IMG/VR virus record: IMGVR_UViG_3300034152_000419
Span: 1 to 64,000 of that record
Strand: one strand, 5' to 3'
DNA: 64,000 nt
Origin: a virus
The notes under the pieces were generated by a model. That model was not told the origin of the DNA and did no database searches. It was given only the letters and a program-made list of their open reading frames with translations. Both the position numbers and the translations under genes were made by a program. This document shows, piece by piece, positions 8,185 to 15,852 of the stretch. Position 1 is the stretch's first letter, and each line of letters starts with the position of its first letter.

Positions 8185-9167
8185 GTCACCTCCTCAGTCA
8201 ACTCCGCGAGTCCGTCCCTTTTCCACATCTGAGCACACTTTTTCGGAGTGAGATGGTCATTGAGCGAGAGACGATGTCTGAGCATCTTGAGCCACCACAT
8301 CGAATCAAGAGCAGTGAGACCCTCTCTCTCCTCAGCGACAATATTGATCATATCTTTTCCGGTTTTCGCGGATTCCAGATAAAACCAGATCGTGTCAAGG
8401 TGATACTCGTCAAGTGCATCACGTCCCTGTCCTGCCTGATTCCATCGGGACAAGATTTTTCCGATTGCCTCCCTGCCGACCTGTGTGTGTTTGTCGAATA
8501 CATACCACGGGAGGGAGACCGTCCTCGGTTTTGTGCGACCATTGACTTTTTTGACCCACCGATCCCGACCTTTTTTCAGATCCTCGTTGACTGCCGCCTC
8601 ATCGAGTCCCCGCAGAAACAAAAGGATCATCCCCGTGAAAGCGAAATATCGATCATTGAGCATCCCGCCTCCGAGAGATCGATTGTGAAAAACATTCATC
8701 GCGTCATGTTCATAGAGGTCGAGTTGCCTCTCATCCGTGCCTTGCATATAGGCAACATAAACCTCGTTGACAACCTTGAGATAATCCCCCTCATACTCAC
8801 GATCTGCATATTTTCTGAAATAACGCAATTCTTTAAATTCAAGATGTTTCGACCGTCCCTTGTGATGGATAAACGACCAGAGTCCCGGACAGTCTTTTGA
8901 TTTTGTCGCGATGCACAGTTTGAAAATAAATTTTTTCCAGTCTGCTTTCAAGCGAGAGTTTGTTGCGAGCAGTTTTGCAAGTTCCCCGGTGAGGTGAAAA
9001 CACTCCTCGATTGTGATCGAGTGCGTTCTCCATCTGAGCCAGTCTCGGTGTTGATCATCCTTTTCCCACAGTGCCTCAAAACAGGTATTGACGAGATCCA
9101 GATCCCCGCGCCTGATTCCTTTTTGTATTCCCGAACGACACCCATAAATGAAATCTTGATCCCACAT
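8145..9167 (-). CDS. RarA/clamp-loader C-terminal (collar)-like protein
   Basis: A 340-residue protein lacking any P-loop. Its start (SGIQKGIRRGDLDLVNTCF) resembles the collar domain of RarA/MgsA-type ATPases and clamp-loader subunits, where an xQKxIRRGD helix starts the oligomerisation domain. The rest is helical, with a long basic loop (KKGRDRWVKKVNGRTK). It could act as a stand-alone collar partner for the AAA+ protein two genes upstream. Family assignment is by motif resemblance only. Confidence 0.45.
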   Translation of the reverse strand: MWDQDFIYGCRSGIQKGIRRGDLDLVNTCFEALWEKDDQHRDWLRWRTHSITIEECFHLTGELAKLLATNSRLKADWKKFIFKLCIATKSKDCPGLWSFIHHKGRSKHLEFKELRYFRKYADREYEGDYLKVVNEVYVAYMQGTDERQLDLYEHDAMNVFHNRSLGGGMLNDRYFAFTGMILLFLRGLDEAAVNEDLKKGRDRWVKKVNGRTKPRTVSLPWYVFDKHTQVGREAIGKILSRWNQAGQGRDALDEYHLDTIWFYLESAKTGKDMINIVAEEREGLTALDSMWWLKMLRHRLSLNDHLTPKKCAQMWKRDGLAELTEEVTWEIIEKRKLTGK

Positions 9168-9176
9168 TTCGCCGCC

Positions 9177-9217
9177 TCAAAAAGATTGACCGGACCCCCC
9201 ATCTGAGAGGTCCGGTC
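9177..9217 (-). terminator. Rho-independent terminator after 9225-10223
   Basis: On the minus strand a perfect 9-bp stem (9209-9217 with 9088-style partner at 9188-9196; GACCGGACC/GGTCCGGTC) with a 12-base loop is followed by AATCTTTTT. It lies eight bases past the stop of the Lys-rich gene and before the RarA-like gene, so it probably attenuates transcription between these two segments. Confidence 0.75.
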
Positions 9218-9224
9218 TCGGTTG

Positions 9225-10223
9225 TCACTCGATTCCGAGCAGATCGTCGATGTCCTGCTCGTTGTCCGTGCCGCCGGAGGTCTCGCCGCCGGAGGACTCA
9301 TCGGGATCAAACTCCGGTCCGCCTGAGTCCTTGTCATCGTCGGGATCGAACTCCGGTTCGGTTTTCTTTTTTGAGGTCGTTTTCTTTTTTGAGGTCGTTT
9401 TCTTTGCATCCGACTTTTTCGCGGTCGTCTTTTTCTTTGAGTCGGATTTTTTCGCCGTCGATTTTTTGGGTTTTTCCTCGGTCTTTTTCTCAGTTTTCGG
9501 TTTTGCTTTCGCCGCCGCCTTTTGGCCACCCTCGACCGAGATTTTGACCCCATAAGTTTTCTCGATATAGCTGATCTCGTCCTCGATTGTCCGTGCTTTC
9601 GGAGTTGCACCGAGATCCTCAAGCCACGACTGAACGATGTGAACCAGTGCCGTGACATTATTGTCGGACTCGATCAGTGCTTTCGCCTGTTCGAGACCAT
9701 CGGTGAGGATCGAGGATTCGTCGGACTGCATCTTGAACGTCATCGTCGTCAGAGTCGGGAGAGACCGATTTTTCGTGTCTTTGCGAGTGTACTTTTTGAA
9801 TATCTCCTCTTTCAGTTGACGATGAGAGAGTTTCGCCGCCAGTGCGAGGATCTCTTTTGCGTTCTCGACGTCGATGACCCCCTTGAGTTCCCGCATTTTC
9901 GTCCATCCGATTTTCTGGACTTTTGCTTTCGGGAGTCGATAGTCCTTGACCATCTGCCACACGTCGGTGAGGTAATATGCTTTTCGTTTTTGGATTCCGA
10001 GTTCAACGTCGGAATATTCCTCGAACGTGTTGAATCCCCACGTCGCATATAACTCCCCGTTTCGGACCGTGTGCATCATTTCCGCGATGACGAGATAATT
10101 TTTCTCGACCTCGGAGTTCAGATCACGGAGTTGTTTGCGGATGTCCGCATGTTTGTTCGTGACCTGTCCCTTTGACTCGGTTTTTTTCGTGCTTTTCGCC
10201 TTTGTCTTTGATTTCGTTGTCAT
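9225..10223 (-). CDS. DNA-binding-like protein with histone-H1-like Lys-rich region
   Basis: A 332-residue protein. The N-terminus is Lys/Thr-rich. Residues about 25-150 hold a helical domain with YATWGFNTFEEYSD and a possible helix-turn-helix, reminiscent of phage DUF3102-type proteins. Residues about 240-285 are a low-complexity array of AKKSDSKKKTT-like repeats that resembles histone H1 or Hc1 tails. The C-terminus is acidic with an EFDPD repeat and ends DIDDLLGIE. I infer nucleoid or recombination work on DNA. A terminator lies just downstream. Confidence 0.55.
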   Translation of the reverse strand: MTTKSKTKAKSTKKTESKGQVTNKHADIRKQLRDLNSEVEKNYLVIAEMMHTVRNGELYATWGFNTFEEYSDVELGIQKRKAYYLTDVWQMVKDYRLPKAKVQKIGWTKMRELKGVIDVENAKEILALAAKLSHRQLKEEIFKKYTRKDTKNRSLPTLTTMTFKMQSDESSILTDGLEQAKALIESDNNVTALVHIVQSWLEDLGATPKARTIEDEISYIEKTYGVKISVEGGQKAAAKAKPKTEKKTEEKPKKSTAKKSDSKKKTTAKKSDAKKTTSKKKTTSKKKTEPEFDPDDDKDSGGPEFDPDESSGGETSGGTDNEQDIDDLLGIE

Positions 10224-10240
10224 TTTTGAAACCTCCTCAA

Positions 10241-11833
10241 TTAATCAGATTGACGTTTCGGTTTTAAATGCCGGACCTTTGCCGCCGCCTTTGTCTTTGG
10301 GGGATCACCCTTTGAGACGGATCTCGCACGAGTTTTGCACCATTCACGAATAGATGTCAACTCCTCTTTGTCGCGAGTCGCCTGAGCAACCGTCTCCCGG
10401 ATAGAATCGAGGATGTGCTTTGTGTCGAGTTCGTCGTCCTGATCGAACGCCGCGAACATGGCATCCTCGATCACTCCCTCGATCTCTGCGCCTGTATAAT
10501 CAGGAGTTGCCTCCGCCAGTGCATCGAGATTGAAATCCTCCGGGTCCCTTTTGCGTTTTCGGATATGGATCTCAAAAATCTCTCGCCGCTCATTGTGCGT
10601 CGGGAGATCCGTGCACCATACCTCATCGAGACGTCCTTTGCGATAGACCATCGAGGGGACCGATGAGACATCATTTGCCGTGCAACACAGGACGACCGGA
10701 TATGTCGTCTCCTGCCGCCACGTGAGCAGTGTCGAGACCACCCGTGCCGTGACGCCGGAGTCCAGTTGTCCGCTTGCCTGTGCTCCCGCGAGACCCTTTT
10801 CGATCTCATCAACCCACAGCACGACCGGGGAGACAGCCTCCGCGACCTTGAGAGCCATTCGGACCGCAGACTCCGACTCACCGACCAGAGACCGAAATAT
10901 TTTCCCCATGTCCAGACGGAGCAGAGGGAGTCCGAGATATCGTGCCGTCGCCTTTGCCGTCAGGGATTTCCCAGTTCCCGCCGGACCGACGATCAGGACC
11001 CCTTTCGGATAGGGGAGACCGAACTCTCGCGCCTCATGAGTGAACGCCTTTTGACGCCGCGAGAGCCATTGTTTGTAATAATGGAAACCTCCGACATTTT
11101 CGAGTGTCTCCCGATGAGGCCAAAATTCAAGGACGTCGGACTTTTTGACCTCCTGCTCTTTTTGAGCATGGATGACATCAACATCGAGAGAAAATGCCGT
11201 CGCAATCGACAGAGCAATCGCGTTCTCCGCCCCTATCATGTCCAGTCCGACAGCCGCTCTCGCCGCATCGACGAGCAAATGATCGAGATCGTCTTTTTCC
11301 TCCGGGAGATCAATGTCGTCCTCGTAAGCACGAACGATCTTTCGGAATCCCTCGACGAGTTCGTCCTGTGTCGGGAGTGCGATGTCATAGACCGTGACCA
11401 GTGTTCGCAGTTCCGGGGGGAGTTCAAGGTGAGGACCGATGATAAAAACATGAGATCCCCGCAGACGGACCGTCATGATCGTGTCGATCAGGGATTGAAC
11501 GACCTGATAGTTATCGACCATTTTCCGCAGATTGTGAAACATCGCCACAACCGGACGGTCGTCCTTATTCTGAACATACTTGAGAGCATCGATGAGATCT
11601 CCCGCCGCTTGTGTCCTGTGCTCCTCCTCTGCCGACGGAGGACCGACCATCAACCCCGTCGTCGCTTTCCAGACGCCGAGTTCGACGTTGCTCATATTGA
11701 GTTCGTCGAGAGCGTCTTGAACCTTTTTCTCCGCGACCTGAGGTTCGGAGGTCCGCAGATACAAACAAGGATATCCCGCTTGAATGTAATCCGCGACCGT
11801 CGGGGGAGTGCGTTCGATTTTACCGTTTGACAT
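10241..11833 (-). CDS. Ycf46-like AAA+ ATPase
   Basis: A 530-residue ATPase. An N-terminal ~200-residue regulatory domain precedes the AAA+ core. Walker A is GPAGTGKS (283-290), then LPLLRLDMGKIF and LVGESE, Walker B is LWVDEIEKG (339-347), then CTANDVSSVP and an Arg-finger-like GRLDEVW. The order VLIVGPAGTGKSLTAKA...LRLDMG...VGESE closely follows the plastid/cyanobacterial Ycf46 group. It is the first gene after a sigma-70 promoter and a 16-bp dyad. DUF1257 and DUF2997 relatives, which I recall as genomic partners of such ATPases, lie at 26.1-26.7 kb. Confidence 0.8.
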   Translation of the reverse strand: MSNGKIERTPPTVADYIQAGYPCLYLRTSEPQVAEKKVQDALDELNMSNVELGVWKATTGLMVGPPSAEEEHRTQAAGDLIDALKYVQNKDDRPVVAMFHNLRKMVDNYQVVQSLIDTIMTVRLRGSHVFIIGPHLELPPELRTLVTVYDIALPTQDELVEGFRKIVRAYEDDIDLPEEKDDLDHLLVDAARAAVGLDMIGAENAIALSIATAFSLDVDVIHAQKEQEVKKSDVLEFWPHRETLENVGGFHYYKQWLSRRQKAFTHEAREFGLPYPKGVLIVGPAGTGKSLTAKATARYLGLPLLRLDMGKIFRSLVGESESAVRMALKVAEAVSPVVLWVDEIEKGLAGAQASGQLDSGVTARVVSTLLTWRQETTYPVVLCCTANDVSSVPSMVYRKGRLDEVWCTDLPTHNERREIFEIHIRKRKRDPEDFNLDALAEATPDYTGAEIEGVIEDAMFAAFDQDDELDTKHILDSIRETVAQATRDKEELTSIREWCKTRARSVSKGDPPKTKAAAKVRHLKPKRQSD

Positions 11834-11888
11834 AAAAAATCCTCCCTGTCCTCTTGTTTTAGATTCTGTCCTTTGCCGATGATTAAGA

Positions 11889-11917
11889 ATCGTATATCAG
11901 ATAAAAATCTTTGTCAA
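11889..11917 (-). promoter_or_regulatory. Sigma-70-type promoter upstream of AAA+ gene
   Basis: Minus-strand TTGACA (11912-11917), a 17-base A/T-rich spacer and TACGAT (11889-11894) form a near-consensus promoter 56 bases before the ATPase ATG. A copy of the dispersed 16-bp dyad begins eight bases upstream of the -35 box, so a protein bound there could touch RNA polymerase. Confidence 0.75.
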
Positions 11918-11925
11918 TCATTTTT

Positions 11926-11941
11926 GTGCACACGTGTGCAC
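11926..11941. repeat. Dispersed 16-bp dyad, copy 2 (exact)
   Basis: GTGCACACGTGTGCAC, a perfect palindrome. It is intergenic, eight bases upstream of the -35 box of the AAA+ gene promoter. Confidence 0.9.
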
Positions 11942-11955
11942 TTTTATCGAAAAAA

Positions 11956-12327
11956 TTAACGATCCCGCTCGACCTCCCAGTGCAACCGATCCGCCTCGTC
12001 CATATATTTATTGTATTCATAAGAATAATTTGTGAACTCGGAGTCCGGGATCAGATCACACTCCTCGACCTCGCGATAAAATTTCCAATATTTCGAGTTG
12101 ATGACTTTCGCCTTGCCGACCTTGTTGATCATCTCGACCAGACCCGCCGGAGCAGTGAAACCCCCACCGACCGGAGTCCATTTGTGCGTGTGAATCAACC
12201 AGTATTTTTCAGCATGAACATTCTGAAACAAAACGAGCAGACGATAAAACCCATCGAGCATGATCGCCGTCGCGTCATTGATCAAGAGTTTCTGATTTCC
12301 CCCCGTGACGAATCCCATGTTCAACAT
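11956..12327 (-). CDS. Hypothetical protein, 123 aa
   Basis: I do not recognise this protein. It has a glycine-rich turn (VGGGFTAPAGLVEMI), aromatic-rich strands and an acidic C-terminus (YNKYMDEADRLHWEVERDR). The ATG at 12327 follows AGGGAGGACAGGGAA. It lies between the hairpin at 12352-12376 and the AAA+ gene's promoter, so it is probably the last gene of the transcript coming from sigma-54 module A. Confidence 0.65.
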   Translation of the reverse strand: MLNMGFVTGGNQKLLINDATAIMLDGFYRLLVLFQNVHAEKYWLIHTHKWTPVGGGFTAPAGLVEMINKVGKAKVINSKYWKFYREVEECDLIPDSEFTNYSYEYNKYMDEADRLHWEVERDR

Positions 12328-12351
12328 TTCCCTGTCCTCCCTCTTTTATGT

Positions 12352-12376
12352 GAGGGGGACCCTGAGGTCCCCCCTC
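12352..12376. other. Strong intergenic hairpin without a T-run
   Basis: GAGGGGGACC, a four-base loop CTGA, then GGTCCCCCCTC form a 10-bp stem with one bulged base, in the 56-base gap between two genes. Neither strand has a good T-tract (plus has TTTG). It could be an RNA-processing or 3'-end stabilising structure, or a weak terminator. Confidence 0.5.
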
Positions 12377-12383
12377 TTTGATC

Positions 12384-12944
12384 TTACAGTTTGATTTTCT
12401 TTCCGGTGAGCACATTGACAACCGTCGCTCCGGGACCGAACGCCGCTCTCATCTCGAACAACTCCTCCTCGGAATATTCCTTGTTCATCATGGACTCGCG
12501 GAGTTCGTCAATCTCACGATCTCTCTCCGCCTCGTTCGCCTCGATGATCGCATCGGACACACCCGCCGCCTCAAGGATGTCAGTCGGGACCGCTTGATTG
12601 TTCGAGAACCACTTGACCGAACCAGTGTCCAGATCGCGATAGGTGTCATTTGCGACGTTTTTGTGATATCGAGCAACCTCATCCTCGCGATGACAGTCGA
12701 AAAAATACCGATTCCGGTCTTTCCAGTCCCGACGAACAATTTTCAGACTGATCGCATGATCAACGATCTCACGAGCGTCAGAATACTCGACCGAATATGT
12801 CTCCTCGATGTGCTCGATCATACTTTCGACACTATACAGGACGTCGCTCAGGAGTTTCCGGGTCGGTTCCTTGAAAAACAGAGTTTTCAGCATTGTGTTG
12901 ACTTTGATCGTCAGTGTCTCTTTTTTGGTATCAAACAGATTCAT
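12384..12944 (-). CDS. Hypothetical early protein under sigma-54 promoter A
   Basis: A 186-residue protein starting at the ATG at 12944 after GGGAGG; a longer in-frame reading runs through the promoter and is rejected. The N-terminal part is helical, and the middle has a WKDRNRYFFDCHREDEVARYHKN segment. The C-terminus FGPGATVVNVLTGKKIKL has the look of a phage C-terminal signature I have seen on hypothetical proteins. No function is known. It is the first gene after a -24/-12 promoter with paired upstream sites, so it is likely controlled by host sigma-54. Confidence 0.7.
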   Translation of the reverse strand: MNLFDTKKETLTIKVNTMLKTLFFKEPTRKLLSDVLYSVESMIEHIEETYSVEYSDAREIVDHAISLKIVRRDWKDRNRYFFDCHREDEVARYHKNVANDTYRDLDTGSVKWFSNNQAVPTDILEAAGVSDAIIEANEAERDREIDELRESMMNKEYSEEELFEMRAAFGPGATVVNVLTGKKIKL

Positions 12945-12986
12945 TTTTTTCCTCCCTCGTTTGTGTTGACGTTTGACATTATATAA

Positions 12987-13002
12987 AGCAATTCCCATGC
13001 CA
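12987..13002 (-). promoter_or_regulatory. Sigma-54 (-24/-12) promoter, module A
   Basis: On the minus strand TGGCATGGGAATTGCT matches the sigma-54 consensus TGGCACGRNNNTTGCW at all but one position, with the invariant GG and GC exactly ten bases apart. It lies 43 bases before the ATG of 12384-12944. The same layout recurs at 28712-28727. Confidence 0.8.
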
Positions 13003-13010
13003 CACGTCAC

Positions 13011-13073
13011 GACTTTTTTCAATTTTTTATTTCGAGGGATTTCAATCGTTTATGAGGTTTCGACTTTTTTCAA
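13011..13073 (-). promoter_or_regulatory. Paired TTGAAAAAAGTC elements, module A
   Basis: The 12-mer TTGAAAAAAGTC (minus strand) occurs at 13011-13022 and 13062-13073, 51 bases apart, just upstream of the -24/-12 promoter. The same pair, 50 bases apart, is kept in module B. They may be protein sites or A-tract bends that help looping between upstream activator and promoter. Confidence 0.6.
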
Positions 13074-13093
13074 GTTGACTCGCCGCCGGGGGA

Positions 13094-13131
13094 TTGACGA
13101 CATTTGTCGTCAAAGTGACAATTTGCGTCAA
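13094..13131 (-). promoter_or_regulatory. Tandem upstream activator dyads, module A
   Basis: TTGACGACATTTGTCGTCAA (13094-13113) has perfect 9-base arms. TGACAATTTGCGTCAA follows at 13116-13131 with TGAC/GTCA arms. Their centres are about 20 bases apart and lie about 109 and 129 bases upstream of the promoter centre, which is the classical position for bacterial enhancer-binding-protein sites. Confidence 0.65.
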
Positions 13132-13343
13132 GGGATTCGTCCCTCCTCGTCAAGATACTCGACGGATTCATCATAAGCCTCCTCGAATCCGTGCATGATC
13201 TGACGATAGAGATCGCGTTGCAAGTTCGCCGGGAGTGTCATATAACATCGATAGCAAAACGCGAATCCCCGCTTTTTAGATCTGCCGCAGACACACTCCT
13301 CGGATTTCAGTGCGTTGAGATAAAATTCCAGATCACCCGACAT
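13128..13343 (-). CDS. Small zinc-finger protein, 71 aa
   Basis: A 71-residue protein with CVCG and CYRC flanking a short basic loop (RSKKRGFAF), a zinc-finger layout often seen in small phage proteins, followed by an acidic C-terminus. Its start overlaps the RuvC-like gene end by 11 bases and its stop reaches into the activator dyads of module A. Function unknown; DNA binding is plausible. Confidence 0.7.
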   Translation of the reverse strand: MSGDLEFYLNALKSEECVCGRSKKRGFAFCYRCYMTLPANLQRDLYRQIMHGFEEAYDESVEYLDEEGRIP

Positions 13344-13920
13344 TGAGTTCCATCCTTATGAGTTCGATCTGATCAGTATGCGTGACTTTTTTTAGGACAT
13401 CATGTTCATATTTTACGAGATCCCGCCAGTGCTCCCGTCCCGTGCACACGTGTGCACCGAGATCGCAGATCGCGACCGCGACGGAGGCATCGTTCGAGTC
13501 GGTCTCAATGTCGAATTTACGAAACACCTTGAGTTTGAATGAATCCTTTTTGAGGTTCCCCATGCCACAGAGAAACTTTTTCCACTGACCCGGAGTGACT
13601 TTGATGATCTCCCGCCCAGTGTATCGAGAGACAAACAGGTTGAGGATTCCGCAGAGTTCTCCCAGTTGAGCGAGCGACTGTCCTGAGAATCTGCCTTTTC
13701 CCGCAGAGTAAGCATAATCCTCCATGAACACGACGTCGTCATTGTGGATGATCCCCTGACATTTTTTCCAAAGAGCGAGACAGCGATTGAGACGGGACCC
13801 GTCTTTGACCGATGACGTGAATGTCCTCCACATAAAACATTGATCATCGAGAGAAAATTTCTGTCGAGCAATTCCGAGCGACGTGAACGATGGATCGATT
13901 CCGACGATTCCTGAGATCAT
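13333..13920 (-). CDS. RuvC-like Holliday junction resolvase
   Basis: A 195-residue RNase-H-fold endonuclease. The N-terminal strand GIVGIDPSFTSLGIA carries the first catalytic Asp (D9), VVFMEDYAY carries E67, and DSNDAS near the C-terminus supplies D141/D144, the standard RuvC arrangement. Expected role: cleavage of branched DNA during recombination and before packaging. It clusters with RecA-like, Cas4-like and helicase genes. A dispersed dyad adds AHVCT after the last catalytic Asp. Confidence 0.85.
   Translation of the reverse strand: MISGIVGIDPSFTSLGIARQKFSLDDQCFMWRTFTSSVKDGSRLNRCLALWKKCQGIIHNDDVVFMEDYAYSAGKGRFSGQSLAQLGELCGILNLFVSRYTGREIIKVTPGQWKKFLCGMGNLKKDSFKLKVFRKFDIETDSNDASVAVAICDLGAHVCTGREHWRDLVKYEHDVLKKVTHTDQIELIRMELNVG
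13442..13457. repeat. Dispersed 16-bp dyad, copy 3 (exact)
   Basis: GTGCACACGTGTGCAC inside the RuvC-like gene, read as AHVCT shortly after the catalytic acidic pair, and 311 bases upstream of the first UAS dyad of sigma-54 module A. Confidence 0.9.
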
Positions 13921-14399
13921 TTTTTCTCCCCCCTATTGACCCGGATGACCCGGATGTTCTGACGTTTTTTGAATCGACGGTCCTCCTCGACCCATCTTTT
14001 GAGAGCCTCATGTCCCTTGAAAACCTCTGCTCTCGGTTCCGCAGAGATGTCAAGTCGGTCAGTGAAAACACAAGACATATTCCATCGATGCTCGATGACC
14101 TCGTCTGTCTCCTGATCACGGACAATCTCCTGAATGATTGTCGTTTTGACCCCCTCAAACTTATAACACGACGCCTCCTCGTCATAAGTCGGTTGACAGA
14201 AAATCATGAGATCTGAATCTTTTTCGAGTCCCGTGTGACGCTCGATTTTAATCCTTTTTTCTTTCACCGCTTTCTCCTCTGCCGTGATCGCCTCCATGAG
14301 TCCCCGGACTGCTCGATCCCACTGTTCGGACTGCTCCGGTTTCCCATAGATCAGCCGCTCAAATGCACGATCCACAACCCCGAAAATTTTTCCGATCAA
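13917..14399 (-). CDS. Hypothetical protein, 160 aa
   Basis: I place the start at a TTG (14397-14399) because it overlaps the stop of the upstream nuclease gene (TTGA) and has GGAGG seven bases upstream; a start at 14438 would overlap by 43 bases without a ribosome site. The N-terminal helix is followed by Lys/Glu-rich helices and a strand-rich middle (DLMIFCQPTYDEE), ending in a basic tail. No family recognised. Confidence 0.6.
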   Translation of the reverse strand: MIGKIFGVVDRAFERLIYGKPEQSEQWDRAVRGLMEAITAEEKAVKEKRIKIERHTGLEKDSDLMIFCQPTYDEEASCYKFEGVKTTIIQEIVRDQETDEVIEHRWNMSCVFTDRLDISAEPRAEVFKGHEALKRWVEEDRRFKKRQNIRVIRVNRGEKK

Positions 14400-15307
14400 C
14401 GACCCGCCTCCGCTTGTTTGAGACACTCCTCCCGACATGCACAACTTTTCGCTCGGTAGTTTCTGAAATCTCCCCGATCACATTCATGGAATACAGGAGG
14501 GAGATGTTCAGGATATTTGAGGACCGCTCGTTTATACTGTCCCGCCCGATCCTTGATCATCTCAATGATCTTAGGATTTCGCCGCACGTGAAACATTTTG
14601 AACGGGAGTTTTTTCATCATGTGCACCTTTGAGATATAAAGCACATATCCGATCTCAGGATCGATCTCGAACGGGATCGTCTTGTCCTGAGGTAATCCCC
14701 ACATATAACATTGACACTGCTCCTCATGATCCGCGAGAGGGACCTCAAGTTTCTCGAACTCGTCCAGTTTGATCGTTTTTATCTCAACGACCCGGATCAG
14801 ACCTCCCCGAACGAGGATCAACATATCAGGATGTCCAGAGACCGGATATTTCCCACGGAGGATCATGTGATGTTCTCTGTAAACGTAAGCCTCCGGGAGA
14901 GCGTTGCATTTCGGACAGTTGTCAACCGGGGGACCCCCGACGTGTGTGACCTCGCCACATCCCCGACATTTCCAGAATCCGACCCGCCGCTTTCCGAAAA
15001 CGTCATCTGTATTTTGTACCCAAAAATGATAAGCGTTGCCATATCCCCACAACAACCGTGATCTCGGTCCGATATATTCTTTTTTATTGAGACGGAATTT
15101 TGTCCCGATGACGTGATATCGGAGACAGGATTTCATGATCGAGGATGCACGAGGAAAGAGGATTTTCTGATCCTCCACGATCTCGGTCCTCATCCGAACG
15201 TGAGTCGCCGCAATCGCGACCGGATCATCGAGGTTGTCCTCGATGTCTCGGATTGCCTTGAGGGATGATCGATCTTTCCCACGGATCAACTTTCGGTGAA
15301 ATTTCAT
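14396..15307 (-). CDS. Cas4/RecB-like PD-(D/E)XK nuclease with Fe-S cysteines
   Basis: A 303-residue nuclease. SGHPDMLILVRGGLIRVVEIKT supplies the Asp and the ExK of the PD-(D/E)XK core. A cysteine near the N-terminal third (SCLRYH) and three near the C-terminus (SCACREEC, plus CDRG) resemble the four-cysteine 4Fe-4S clamp of Cas4/AddB nucleases. A zinc ribbon (CRGCGE...CPKC) is inserted between them, which is unusual. Expected activity is ssDNA exonuclease in recombination. It starts at 15307 in an ATGA overlap with the upstream endonuclease. Confidence 0.75.
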   Translation of the reverse strand: MKFHRKLIRGKDRSSLKAIRDIEDNLDDPVAIAATHVRMRTEIVEDQKILFPRASSIMKSCLRYHVIGTKFRLNKKEYIGPRSRLLWGYGNAYHFWVQNTDDVFGKRRVGFWKCRGCGEVTHVGGPPVDNCPKCNALPEAYVYREHHMILRGKYPVSGHPDMLILVRGGLIRVVEIKTIKLDEFEKLEVPLADHEEQCQCYMWGLPQDKTIPFEIDPEIGYVLYISKVHMMKKLPFKMFHVRRNPKIIEMIKDRAGQYKRAVLKYPEHLPPVFHECDRGDFRNYRAKSCACREECLKQAEAGR

Positions 15308-15852
15308 TTGACACACCCGCCGAAATAGCATGACTCTCTCAGACTCGCAGTCCTCTCCCTCGCCTCTCGTGCAAAAACCCACGGGAGGACAAGCATCGAG
15401 ATCTCAGGAAAAGCCTCCCGGAAACTTGAATATTTTGATCGAGTCGAACAGTGCCACAGTCCTTTGATTTCAATGAATGATTTATAAAATGGGAAATAAA
15501 AATCGGGACAGTATAATTTTGTCCCCCACTTGAAACCGATCTTTTCATATTGCAGATCAAGTCCCTCGCAGAAAAAGAACTCCGCACAGTTTCTCTCGAA
15601 CTCAGATCTGAACGACATATTGAGCAGTTGAGAATAGACACCCCCGTCATCGGGAGGTCCGAGATCCACAGGACCGATCCACCGATCATCGGAGTTCAGT
15701 GTCATCGGATCAGGACGAGTGTGAAAACCGTTGATGATCCAGTTCTTGACACAAGGGAGAGAGCAAACGAACGGTCCCCCATAATCGAGGCATTTTTGTT
15801 CACCCCTCGGAATATAAACTATTTGACGACAAGAATCACACGTCTTGTTCAC
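15304..15852 (-). CDS. Endonuclease of T7-endonuclease I/VSR-like PD-(D/E)XK fold
   Basis: The C-terminal half shows SEFERNCAEFFFCEGL, then YCPDFYFP and SFIEIKGLW: helix Glu, PDF and ExKG, the signature shared by phage T7-endonuclease-I-like, TnsA-like and VSR nucleases. The N-terminus has a small zinc-binding part (CDSC...CSLPC). The 182-residue protein starts at a GTG (15850-15852) after AGGAAAGCG. It probably resolves branched DNA or nicks mismatches beside the RecA-like gene. Confidence 0.7.
   Translation of the reverse strand: MNKTCDSCRQIVYIPRGEQKCLDYGGPFVCSLPCVKNWIINGFHTRPDPMTLNSDDRWIGPVDLGPPDDGGVYSQLLNMSFRSEFERNCAEFFFCEGLDLQYEKIGFKWGTKLYCPDFYFPFYKSFIEIKGLWHCSTRSKYSSFREAFPEISMLVLPWVFAREARERTASLRESCYFGGCVK

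Noticed and set aside
9225-10223. ParB homologue that would bind the parS-like dyads
   Set aside because: The protein has a possible helix-turn-helix but no ParB/Srx CTPase motifs (such as GERR), so I cannot link it to the dyads.
10241-11833. Sigma-54 activator for the -24/-12 promoters
   Set aside because: The AAA+ core lacks the GAFTGA loop and follows the Ycf46 pattern.
12352-12376. Rho-independent terminator
   Set aside because: The stem is strong but neither strand has a proper T-tract; listed only as a hairpin.
12945-13022. N-terminal extension of 12384-12944 beginning MKKVVTCGM, with a twin at 28.7 kb
   Set aside because: Both come from translating the conserved sigma-54 promoter; good ribosome sites precede the internal ATGs instead.
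13545-13570. A third -24/-12 promoter around CCCCATGCCACAG
   Set aside because: The GC at the -12 position is absent at the required ten-base distance.
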